The notes under the pieces: model-generated
Database searches by the model: none
Told to the model about the DNA's origin: nothing
What the model saw: only the letters and a program-made list of their open reading frames with translations
Translations under genes and position numbers: made by a program
In this document: positions 36,969 through 45,258 of the stretch, piece by piece
Position numbering within the stretch: position 1 is the first letter of the stretch
Layout: each line of letters opens with the position of its first letter
NCBI RefSeq assembly: GCF_002135375.1
Contig: NZ_NEGH01000006.1
Span: forward strand, 112,587 to 176,586
Direction of reading: 5' to 3'
Length of the DNA stretch: 64,000 nucleotides
Source: Acinetobacter sp. ANC 4558
GTDB taxonomy: Bacteria > Pseudomonadota > Gammaproteobacteria > Pseudomonadales > Moraxellaceae

Positions 36969-37523
36969 ATGTCTAAGTATGCAATTCCTTCAAATATCTT
37001 TTTAGAAATGGGAGGATGGCGTCAACCTCTCGTTATGGTCGATAGGATAGAAGATTATAAGTATGGTGAAAATGGTTACATCAAAATTATTAAACATGTG
37101 ACTTATAACGAACCTTATATGATTGGACATTTTCCTGAAGACCCCATTATGCCAGGTGTATTGATTTCTGAAATATTTGGTCAAGCAAGTGAGTATTTAT
37201 CTTTTTTAACCGATATTTGTGATATTTATCAGGAAAAATATCAACATGAAATGAGATCATTACGTGATATTTACGAAATAATTAATACAGAAAATATGCG
37301 CAACATTATCCGCACTCGCCGTTCACAAGTACGAGGGGTACTGGCTGCACAAAATTTAAAATTTAAGGAAATTGCTCGGCCTGGAGATACGATTGAGGTC
37401 CTGAGTAAGCTTTCTTTTTCAGATAATAATGGTTTCAAACATTACGCAGTATCTGCATATGTAGGTAAAAAATTAATTAGTCAAGGCGTAATAATTAACT
37501 TTCGCGAAGCAAAACAAGTTTAG
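36969..37523 (+). CDS. FabZ-like hotdog 3-hydroxyacyl-ACP dehydratase with insertion
   Basis: 184 aa. The FabZ core is clear: PLVMVDRIEDY, NEPYMIGHFPEDPIMPGVLI with catalytic His54, then SEIFGQASEYL with Glu68. Between helix and following strand (about 80-125) it carries roughly 28 more residues than E. coli FabZ, with charged helical text (IYQEKYQHEMRSLRDIYEI). It should remove water from the product of the adjacent ketoreductase. There is no enoyl reductase gene in the cluster, so the product may keep double bonds. Confidence 0.88.
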   Translation: MSKYAIPSNIFLEMGGWRQPLVMVDRIEDYKYGENGYIKIIKHVTYNEPYMIGHFPEDPIMPGVLISEIFGQASEYLSFLTDICDIYQEKYQHEMRSLRDIYEIINTENMRNIIRTRRSQVRGVLAAQNLKFKEIARPGDTIEVLSKLSFSDNNGFKHYAVSAYVGKKLISQGVIINFREAKQV

Positions 37524-37538
37524 TACGGAGAGAAAATA

Positions 37539-37823
37539 ATGAGTACGATGCAAGAACATATTAATGAACGTAAAAATGTTTTATTTACAATTAAAACTGA
37601 GATTATTCAACGTTTACATATTCAAAAAAATGAAGCTCAAATTGATGATGATACTGCATTATTTGGTAATGGTCTTAAATTAGATTCAGTTGATGCAACT
37701 GAAATTATGGTGCTTTTAGACAAAGTTTTTGGCATTAAAGTAGATGAAGGTGATGATCCTTCATATATGAGAAGCATTAATAATCTAGCTTCATTTGTAA
37801 TTAAAAAACAAAAAAAATCTTAA
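37539..37823 (+). CDS. Acyl carrier protein
   Basis: 94 aa, acidic and helical, with FGNGLKLDSVDATEIMVLL at about 42-60. Ser50 in LDSVD is the phosphopantetheine site (the usual motif is DSL). The basic tail (VIKKQKKS) is unusual for housekeeping AcpP. It is the only ACP seen in the cluster and should carry the growing chain between the KS, KR and DH enzymes, after activation by the PPTase at 35818-36186. Confidence 0.92.
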   Translation: MSTMQEHINERKNVLFTIKTEIIQRLHIQKNEAQIDDDTALFGNGLKLDSVDATEIMVLLDKVFGIKVDEGDDPSYMRSINNLASFVIKKQKKS

Positions 37824-37865
37824 CTTTAATTTCAATCTAAAATTCAAAACGATAAGGCTATTTAA

Positions 37866-39029
37866 ATGGGCATTCTTAATAATATTCACATGAAAAATAA
37901 TGCGAAAATGGGTGTTTTTAATGGGAAAGAACTTCCTGCTTTATATCATGATGCAGAAGCAGTTTATAAAGCTGTTCGAGAAAATGCGATATTGGTTGAT
38001 CATTCACACATGTCAATACTGAGTGTGATGGGGGAGGATGCATGGTCTTTGATCAATTATTTATCATCTGCGGATATTTCGATTATTCGTGATGAACAAG
38101 GGATGTATACCCTTATATTAAATGAAGATGGAACGATTTTTGGCGATGCATACATTTTATGTTCAGAAGATGGTTACTATATTCTATCTGAAAGTCTTTC
38201 TACGACGGATTTAATCGAGCGTTTAAATCTGATTCTTGCAGAGCAAAGTGAAAATCTAGACATTCAAGAAATACCTGAAATCAATTCGATGGATACTGAA
38301 AATTGGGGAGCAATTTTATTAGAAGGACCGTATTCTTGGGAGTTGTTATCTGAGATTTATGGATTTGACATTATTGGACTACCGTATCATGAGTACATGA
38401 ATACAGATGATGGATTGCTTACATTTCGTTGTGGTAAACATGGTGAGTTTGCTTATTTAATGGTTGGTGAAAAGCAAGAATTAGCTGAATTATGGGAAAA
38501 ATTGCTTCAAAAGGGTGAAAGATACCAACTAAAAGTTGCTGGTTTAGATTATCAAAATATCTTACGAATTGAGAATCCATGTTGGGATGCTTCGATTTAT
38601 CACGATTACACCCGAAATCCAGTCGTTGTACAAATGCAGTGGGCAATTGGCTATGACAAAGAAGATTTCATGGGAAAATCTGCTGTTGATGAAATTTCAA
38701 ATGCTGGTGTGGATAGAAAACTATTAGGCATAAAACCATTGGCTGAATGTCATGGAATTACAGCAAATGACAAAGTTCTCATTAATGGTGAAGAAGTTGG
38801 GATCATTGTGAAGGGCGCTTATTCTCCAGCTAACCAATCTTTTATTGCACTGGCATTAATCGATAAAGATTATGCATGGTCGGATATTGAAGGTTTTGAT
38901 ATTCAAACAAGTCATGGTGATGTTGCAGCAAAAACGCATAATTTACCATTTCTTTATAATTTTAGTATGTTGGTTAACCCGACTGAACATAGTTATGTTG
39001 ATGTGGCTAAGCCAAAGAGTGCACTATAA
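37866..39029 (+). CDS. GcvT-like (aminomethyltransferase fold) protein
   Basis: 387 aa with the layout of glycine cleavage T proteins: an N-terminal domain with NAILVDHSHMSILSVMGEDA (40-59), LNEDGTIFGDAYIL (85-98; Asp94 at the place of the catalytic GGxxDD region, one Asp replaced by Gly), and a C-terminal barrel with GIIVKGAYSPANQSFIALAL. In GcvT this fold binds tetrahydrofolate and handles one-carbon units. No glycine-cleavage P, H or L gene is near. Within a fatty-acid cluster it may transfer a one-carbon group or bind folate for another purpose; this is inference. Confidence 0.85.
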   Translation: MGILNNIHMKNNAKMGVFNGKELPALYHDAEAVYKAVRENAILVDHSHMSILSVMGEDAWSLINYLSSADISIIRDEQGMYTLILNEDGTIFGDAYILCSEDGYYILSESLSTTDLIERLNLILAEQSENLDIQEIPEINSMDTENWGAILLEGPYSWELLSEIYGFDIIGLPYHEYMNTDDGLLTFRCGKHGEFAYLMVGEKQELAELWEKLLQKGERYQLKVAGLDYQNILRIENPCWDASIYHDYTRNPVVVQMQWAIGYDKEDFMGKSAVDEISNAGVDRKLLGIKPLAECHGITANDKVLINGEEVGIIVKGAYSPANQSFIALALIDKDYAWSDIEGFDIQTSHGDVAAKTHNLPFLYNFSMLVNPTEHSYVDVAKPKSAL

Positions 39030-39107
39030 TTTTTTATAATAAAGTTAATGTAATAACATTTAAGTGAATTTGTATTGCATACGTATTAAAAATAAATCGG
39101 ATTAAAA

Positions 39108-41666
39108 ATGAAGACGAATAGAAAAAGAGTTGTAATTACGGGGATGGGTATTTTGTCATCTCTTGCAGATAATATTGATGACTTTAAACAAGCATTACTT
39201 GATAAAAAATGTGGTGTAACTGACAGTGTTAGATTTTCAAAATGGTTTGAAAATGCACGTGCAGCAGAAGTATTACATGAAATAGATTGTTCTGATATTC
39301 CTCAAGATATTCTCGAATCACAAGATAATGCAGCACTTTGGGCTTATAAGGTGAGTAAGGATGCCTTAACTCAAGCAGGAATTGTGCATGACCAAGTATC
39401 CTTAGACAATACAGGTTTGATTATTGGGGTTTCATCTGCTGGTACGGAAGCATTTTTACCGCTATTTGAACAACGAATTCAAGACTTTTCATTAAAAAAA
39501 GCCATATATTCTGGTGGTTTTTCTTCATGCTGTTCTAGCGTTTCAACGTTATTAGGCTTAAAAGGTGGGACTGAATTAGTTGCAACAGCGTGTACTGCAA
39601 GTCCAAATGCCATTGGGATTGCCTATGATTTTATTCAAAATGGTAAAAATAAAATGATGCTGGCAGTGGGCACAGAACCTATTTATTTACCCACATTTGC
39701 AGGCTTTTATGCATTGAATGTTATGCATGAAGAGTCTTGTACCCCATTTTCTGGACAATCTGGCATGTCTATTGGAGAAGGGGCAGGTGCTATTGTTTTA
39801 GAAGAATATGAACATGCAGTAGCACGAGGGGCAACGATTTATGGCGAAATCTTATCTTATGCGACTTCTTGTGATGCTTATCATGAAACTGGTCCAGATC
39901 CACGAGCAAGTGGTGCTGTTCAAGTGATGAATAAGGCTCTGCAAAATGCTGGACTATTGCCAGAGCAAATTGATTATGTGAATGTTCATGGCACTGGCAC
40001 CGAAGCAAATGATCGTATAGAAACAACAGCAATGAAAAAAGTATTTCCAAATGCTGAAAATTTGCCTATGAGTTCAACGAAATCTTTTTATGGACATAAT
40101 ATTGGCGCTGCAGGAATTGTAGAATTAATTAGTTGTTTAGTGACGTTACCGCAGAAGCATTTATTGCCTACTTTAAATTTTACTGTTCCACGTCCAAATT
40201 GCGATTTAGATTATGTACCGAATGAGTTTCGTGAAAAAGAAGTTAATATTTTCATGAAAAATAATTATGCCTTTGGTGGTAATAACTGTTGCATTATTGT
40301 GAGTACTCAACCTGGAACAATACCAGTAAGTACTTATCAAGCAAAACGAGTTGCGATTACTGGTTTGGGTGCTGTTTCAACGATTGGTCACACAATTAAT
40401 GAAATTTTAGATCATATTTGGAACAATAAAAAAATACCAGAGCTGGGCACCGTTCAGTTTTATGAAGATACTTTAGCAGAAGCCGAAGAGTTGTTGGATA
40501 TTCTTCATACTACAGGGCAATTTGAGGATTTATTAGGGCAAAAGAGTGCCTGCAAAATAAGTATATTACCTGAGCATGAATCAAATTTTAAAACGTTTCA
40601 AATCCAAAACTTGGAACCCAGAAAGCACTTGCGACGCTATGATGCTCGAAAAGCCACGCGAGGTGGAACGTTTGCATTGATTGCATTATCTGAAACTTTA
40701 AATCATGCGCAGCGAAAAATTAAACGTGATGGACATGAGTTAGGTCTTGTGATGGGAATGTCACGTGGACCACAAGAAACAACCTACAAGTATCTGCAAA
40801 GTTTAAAACCTGATCCACGTAAGGTGCGTACTTCTGAGTTTCCTGGATCATTGATGAACTCAATTGCAACGTTCTGTGGAATTTCTGAAGGTATTAAAGG
40901 CTATACCACAACACTTGCGACTGGTCAGAATGCAGCCTTAGGTGCTTTAGCTTATGGCTATGAAATTGTTCGTCAACAATTACAACCTCAGGTTTTGGTG
41001 GGTGGTGCAGATGAATATTTTCCATCAATGTCACTTTATATGGATGCTGTGACTCAAAAAATTCAAATGAGTTCAGAGGCTAGTGAATATCAAATCTATG
41101 GTCATGATGCGAAAGGTTTTATTCCTGGCGAAGGCGCATGTATGTTGTTGCTTGAAGATCTAGAAGCTGCTCAGAAACGAAATGTAGAAGTACAGGCAGA
41201 AATTGTTGGCTACGGTAAGTCAAATAATAATAGTTATTTTAGTGCTGGGCAAATTCAGGAAAAAGCGAAAGCAATGGCATTGGCAATACAACGCGCGCTT
41301 AGTGATGCAGATATTTCAGCAAAAGATATTGATCTCGTGTGTGGAACGACCAGTGGAGATGATGAAAGCGTACAAGTTGAAATAGGTGCAATTCATCAGG
41401 TTTTTCAGCAGGATCATCCACAAGTACCTGTTGTTAACTATAACGCTTATTTTGGTTTTATAGAATCATGTGCAGCACTCATGAATTTAACAGTCATTGT
41501 CGACTGTATTAAAAAACAGGCTGTACCTGCAATTCCATATACAGAAAATTTTTGTGATGATCGAATTAATTTTGTTCGTTCTCCACTGACAACTGTCATC
41601 AATAATGTACTTCTGGTAGGTGCAAATGAAGGCGGTAACTACTATGCATTTGTGATAAAAGGATAA
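39108..41666 (+). CDS. Fused ketosynthase-chain length factor (KS-CLF), two FabF-like domains
   Basis: 852 aa. Domain 1 (about 1-405) is a complete condensing enzyme: VATACTASPNAIG with Cys162, NVHGTGTE with His294, and STKSFYGHNIGAAG with His330. Domain 2 (about 415-852, opening KRVAITGLGAV) has lost the triad: the Cys is replaced by Gln607 in TLATGQNAALGALA, VHGTGT became VCGTTSG, and the GH motif became YFGFIES. The Gln at the Cys site is the mark of chain length factors and KSQ domains. In type II polyketide systems KS and CLF are separate proteins forming a heterodimer; here they are one chain. It should extend and set the length of the ACP-bound chain. Confidence 0.9.
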   Translation: MKTNRKRVVITGMGILSSLADNIDDFKQALLDKKCGVTDSVRFSKWFENARAAEVLHEIDCSDIPQDILESQDNAALWAYKVSKDALTQAGIVHDQVSLDNTGLIIGVSSAGTEAFLPLFEQRIQDFSLKKAIYSGGFSSCCSSVSTLLGLKGGTELVATACTASPNAIGIAYDFIQNGKNKMMLAVGTEPIYLPTFAGFYALNVMHEESCTPFSGQSGMSIGEGAGAIVLEEYEHAVARGATIYGEILSYATSCDAYHETGPDPRASGAVQVMNKALQNAGLLPEQIDYVNVHGTGTEANDRIETTAMKKVFPNAENLPMSSTKSFYGHNIGAAGIVELISCLVTLPQKHLLPTLNFTVPRPNCDLDYVPNEFREKEVNIFMKNNYAFGGNNCCIIVSTQPGTIPVSTYQAKRVAITGLGAVSTIGHTINEILDHIWNNKKIPELGTVQFYEDTLAEAEELLDILHTTGQFEDLLGQKSACKISILPEHESNFKTFQIQNLEPRKHLRRYDARKATRGGTFALIALSETLNHAQRKIKRDGHELGLVMGMSRGPQETTYKYLQSLKPDPRKVRTSEFPGSLMNSIATFCGISEGIKGYTTTLATGQNAALGALAYGYEIVRQQLQPQVLVGGADEYFPSMSLYMDAVTQKIQMSSEASEYQIYGHDAKGFIPGEGACMLLLEDLEAAQKRNVEVQAEIVGYGKSNNNSYFSAGQIQEKAKAMALAIQRALSDADISAKDIDLVCGTTSGDDESVQVEIGAIHQVFQQDHPQVPVVNYNAYFGFIESCAALMNLTVIVDCIKKQAVPAIPYTENFCDDRINFVRSPLTTVINNVLLVGANEGGNYYAFVIKG

Positions 41667-41670
41667 TATT

Positions 41671-42888
41671 TTGAATAACGCGACGATTATCTCAGGTTAT
41701 AGTGCAAATTTAGCATTTGCACCTAACTGTGATGAATTAATCGGTAACTTAAAACAAGGAAAGAGTGTTACTAAAGAATATTGGTTTGAATCAGAGAGGA
41801 TTGCATATAAGTTTGGTCTTAATGAAAATAAATGTATTGCGAGGTTGAAGTCTAGTAATAAAAGTTGTTTTGAAGAAATATCACAACTGATTGACCAAGC
41901 ACTCGAACAAGCAATGCTTAAAAAACAGAGTTTGTCAGGTGAAAACGTTAGGGTGTATTTAACAGGTCTTGGTTCTAGAATTGATATAATTGATTATTTA
42001 TCATTTTATGACCACAATGATTTAGAAGATGTCACTTTAAATAAACAAATAAAAAATTTGCATGCGGCTAAAAATAATCAAGATGCATTAGCGCATCAGA
42101 TTGCCAAAAAATTTAATCTCAAATTTAATCCACCCAATTTAAATTGCACGAGTAATTCTGCATTGTCTGCAGTTCATCTAGCCATTCAAGCAATTAATGG
42201 GGGTGAAATTGACTTAGTAGTTGTTATTAACTACTCGAAAATTGCAACACAAGACATCAAGTTTTTGGCGAATCAGTCAATGCTTGAAAGTACCGCAGTA
42301 CAACCTTTTGGTGAAGACAGTCGAAGTGTACTCTTTACTGAAGGGAACTGTGTCATGATTTTTGAAAGTGCAAAACATCGTCAAGCACGTGGATTAAATC
42401 ATGGTGTTCAATTGACATCAAGCTATACCCAAATAAGTTCAGGACGTGGAAATGATGCGGCTCAGTTAAGTGCAAATTTAATTAAGACGATGAATAAAGC
42501 ACTCGATCAAGCGAATATTAGTAATCAGCAACTCGCAGCAATTATTCCACATGGAAACGGCTCTGAGGTAACGGATAAAGCTGAAGCCCAAGCAATTACA
42601 ACATTCTTTTCTGAACAGTTCATTCCTGTCTTAGCCTATAAAGGCCAAATTGGTTATACCTCAACAGGCTCAGGTGTAATTGACTTAATGATTGGTCACT
42701 ATTCTTTATGTCATGGCGAACTCATATCCCCAGTAGGTTGTGGAGTTATACGAGATAAAATCAAGCAATATCTATTGTTGAATCAAGGCATTTTAAAGCA
42801 TGAAAAACATCATCTATTGAAGATCGGACTGGGTGTCGATGGTTCTATAATCGCAATTGTAATGTCAAATACCGTCATTAATTCGTAG
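41671..42888 (+). CDS. Divergent beta-ketoacyl synthase-like protein
   Basis: 405 aa, TTG start (MNNATIISGYSANLAF), 4 bases after the KS-CLF gene. The thiolase fold is recognisable: NCTSNSALSAVHLAIQAING with Cys159, IPHGNGSEVTDK with His294 (HGTGT to HGNGS), and KGQIGYTSTGSGVIDLM where the last catalytic His is Tyr329. Cys and one His are kept, so the protein might act as an acyltransferase or priming synthase, not a normal elongating enzyme. The family is sure; the reaction is not. Confidence 0.8.
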   Translation: MNNATIISGYSANLAFAPNCDELIGNLKQGKSVTKEYWFESERIAYKFGLNENKCIARLKSSNKSCFEEISQLIDQALEQAMLKKQSLSGENVRVYLTGLGSRIDIIDYLSFYDHNDLEDVTLNKQIKNLHAAKNNQDALAHQIAKKFNLKFNPPNLNCTSNSALSAVHLAIQAINGGEIDLVVVINYSKIATQDIKFLANQSMLESTAVQPFGEDSRSVLFTEGNCVMIFESAKHRQARGLNHGVQLTSSYTQISSGRGNDAAQLSANLIKTMNKALDQANISNQQLAAIIPHGNGSEVTDKAEAQAITTFFSEQFIPVLAYKGQIGYTSTGSGVIDLMIGHYSLCHGELISPVGCGVIRDKIKQYLLLNQGILKHEKHHLLKIGLGVDGSIIAIVMSNTVINS

Positions 42889-42906
42889 AACGATTGAGGA
42901 AATATT

Positions 42907-43890
42907 ATGTATTTATCTTCATTTTCTATGATGGAACCACAAGACAATATTTATTTATATCATCCTTGTTGGTTAAATGTATGGGAATCCCATATGTATA
43001 AACAAGCATTGAAGTCAACTAAATCAAGTGGTTGGGGCTTTAAACGCTTTGGGACAAGTAAGCATACGTATGCTAGAGAAATGATTAGAACACCTTATTA
43101 TAAAGAATATATAGATGCGCTGGAGCAAGTATCTGATCATGCTCTACAACAATTAACCGCCAAACAGCGGATGCAATTATTTAAATCACGTACAGCATTA
43201 ATTTATGCCGATAGCTGGGGTGAGCAAAGTTCATTCGAAAATATTTCAAGTTTTTTACATAGCGCAACGATAGATACACTACCTAAAAACTTAGTGAAAA
43301 AATTTTCAGTGAATGACTTTACGTGCAAGTTAAGAGGGGAAAAACAATCGTTGGTTCAAGCAATGAAAATTGCTGAAGATTATTTAAAGTGGAATGTTTT
43401 TGATTTTGTGGTGATTTGCGCTGCTTATCGTGCCATTCCTGTTTTGGTTTTTTCTGAAGAAGATATTACGACACCTAGAAAAGAACGAAAAAACTCGAAT
43501 GCTCTAAACACAAATTTATCTGTTGAACGAACAGGCTGTTTCATTTTTAGTCATTATGAAAGTGCCATGAAAGTGAAATGTGGAAATTATATAAGTTCCG
43601 ATAATAATCAGCAATTACTGAGAGATATGCTTGAAAAAAACACTGATATTTCTTTAATGACTTTTGCAGGTTTAAGAAAAATGCCATTTGAACATCAATG
43701 GCCTGAAGCTCATCATCAATCAAAATTAAAAGTGATAAATCTAACTGAAAAATATGGACATAGTGGTTGTATTTCACCCGCCTTAAGCTGGATTTATCAC
43801 GAACAGCAGAACGCTGATCTTGCAAAAATGAGAACCATGATACCCGATAATTTTGGTGGTTATAGTTGGTTTGATACTTATTATCAATAA
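42907..43890 (+). CDS. Unrecognised cluster protein, possibly a degenerate KS-like fold
   Basis: 327 aa, no signal peptide, no membrane segment. Two places faintly recall condensing enzymes: AMKIAEDYLKWNVFDFVVICA (the stretch after the KS nucleophile, without a Cys there) and KYGHSGCISPALSWIYHEQ (like the KSNIGHT-x-AASG motif). If so, it is a catalytically dead relative of the two proteins encoded upstream. Trp and Tyr are frequent at the N-terminus (YHPCWLNVWESHMY). It lies 18 bases after the KS-like gene and 20 before the ABC ATPase gene. Confidence 0.55.
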   Translation: MYLSSFSMMEPQDNIYLYHPCWLNVWESHMYKQALKSTKSSGWGFKRFGTSKHTYAREMIRTPYYKEYIDALEQVSDHALQQLTAKQRMQLFKSRTALIYADSWGEQSSFENISSFLHSATIDTLPKNLVKKFSVNDFTCKLRGEKQSLVQAMKIAEDYLKWNVFDFVVICAAYRAIPVLVFSEEDITTPRKERKNSNALNTNLSVERTGCFIFSHYESAMKVKCGNYISSDNNQQLLRDMLEKNTDISLMTFAGLRKMPFEHQWPEAHHQSKLKVINLTEKYGHSGCISPALSWIYHEQQNADLAKMRTMIPDNFGGYSWFDTYYQ

Positions 43891-43910
43891 AGTATATACA
43901 GGAATAAATA

Positions 43911-44618
43911 ATGGCAAATGCAATAAAAGAATTGCCGGCGATACTCTTGATTGATATTTTCAAAAGTTATGGTGTCGGTGACAATAAAATTGACGCACTC
44001 AAACAAATTAATTTAGAAATAAAAAAAGGTGAGTTTCTTGCACTTTGTGGTCCTTCTGGGAGTGGAAAAAGTACATTATTAAATATTTTATCTGGGTTAG
44101 ATCAACCAACAGCAGGCACAAATTTATTTTTAAATAAAGCACTGAATGAACTAAATGAAAATCAACTTTCAATGATTAGAAGTCAGCATTTAGGTTTCAT
44201 TTTTCAGTTTTTTAATTTAATTCCAGTACTCAGTGCCTTTGACAATGTTTTTTATCCACTTATTTTAAATGGTTTGTATTCTAAAAAAATCGCTAAAGAA
44301 CTGACATTACACTACTTAGATAGTGTGGGACTTTATGAATTATATGATCGTAAACCAGGGCAATTATCAGGTGGACAACAGCAACGTGTTGCGATTGCTC
44401 GCGCTTTGGCAAATCAGCCAAATGTTGTGGTTGCTGATGAACCCACAGGGAATCTCGATTTAGCGACAGGAGAAGCTATTCTAGATTTATTGATGAAAAT
44501 TAACCAAGACATTGGTACCACTTTCATTATTTCAACGCATTCCACACAATTAAAAGATAGAGCTAAGCGTGTTATAGAAATCAAAGATGGAGAACTCATT
44601 CATGACTCCGTTATATAA
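43911..44618 (+). CDS. LolD/MacB-type ABC transporter ATP-binding protein
   Basis: 235 aa with Walker A GPSGSGKST at 47-55, Q-loop Gln99, signature LSGGQQQRVAIARAL from 152, Walker B VVVADE at 172-177 followed by PTGNLD, and the H-loop ISTHS near 208-212. The family drives type VII ABC systems (LolCDE, MacB) that extract lipoproteins or move substrates in the periplasm, powered from the cytoplasm. The matching permease is at 45255-46568. Together with the LolA-like gene this points to lipid or lipoprotein transfer towards the outer membrane. Confidence 0.94.
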   Translation: MANAIKELPAILLIDIFKSYGVGDNKIDALKQINLEIKKGEFLALCGPSGSGKSTLLNILSGLDQPTAGTNLFLNKALNELNENQLSMIRSQHLGFIFQFFNLIPVLSAFDNVFYPLILNGLYSKKIAKELTLHYLDSVGLYELYDRKPGQLSGGQQQRVAIARALANQPNVVVADEPTGNLDLATGEAILDLLMKINQDIGTTFIISTHSTQLKDRAKRVIEIKDGELIHDSVI

Positions 44619-45258
44619 AATGATCTTATGTATTGGTTTGAGCATATTATTGCCACTACAAGTTTATGCTGCATCTGTTCCAAAGCAAGTTGAGCAAGTT
44701 ATTCAAAAAGGTTTTCCGCAACAACTTAATGCTTTGAAAACAATGAGTAATACATTATTTCAAGAATATCAGAGAGATAAAAATATTACATCTCTTGTTT
44801 TTTATGCTTATTCAGTTTTGGAATTGGCTAAATACTATAAATCGATCAATGATTATGTAAATGCTTCAGAGCAAGCCAAATTAGGATTTTTCTATTTAGA
44901 TGAAGCTGCAGAATCTGATGAAGAAAACTTAAATGTTCTATATTTACGCGCGCGTGTAGATGCTTATTTACCAGCCGATCTTGGTCGTTGTGTTATTGCG
45001 TTAAGTGATACTCAAATCTTGTTAAATCATAAGGAAAAATTTGATGCGGATATACTTGCACGTATCAATCATATGCGTTATCGAGCACTAAATAGCTGTG
45101 GAGAAAGCTCATCAGCCAACGCATTGTTACAGCAACTTAAAAAAGGAAATGTAACACAACAGAAATTATTGGTTTTACCAGACAATCAATCACCTGAGTG
45201 GGATATTTATGAAATAACACAAATTCTAATGCCTTTAATGAAACAGGTGAACAAATGA
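44602..45258 (+). CDS. Periplasmic helical (TPR-like) protein
   Basis: 218 aa from the ATG at 44602, which has GGAG 11 bases upstream and overlaps the ATPase gene by 17 bases. A signal peptide (MTPLYKMILCIGLSILLPLQVYA) is followed by helical pairs that look like TPR units (FYAYSVLELAKYYKSINDYV; LNVLYLRARVDAYLPADLGR; NHMRYRALNSCGESS). No family was recognised. Lying between ATPase and permease genes of one transporter, with a 4-base overlap to the latter, it is probably a periplasmic accessory factor of that transporter. Confidence 0.7.
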   Translation: MTPLYKMILCIGLSILLPLQVYAASVPKQVEQVIQKGFPQQLNALKTMSNTLFQEYQRDKNITSLVFYAYSVLELAKYYKSINDYVNASEQAKLGFFYLDEAAESDEENLNVLYLRARVDAYLPADLGRCVIALSDTQILLNHKEKFDADILARINHMRYRALNSCGESSSANALLQQLKKGNVTQQKLLVLPDNQSPEWDIYEITQILMPLMKQVNK

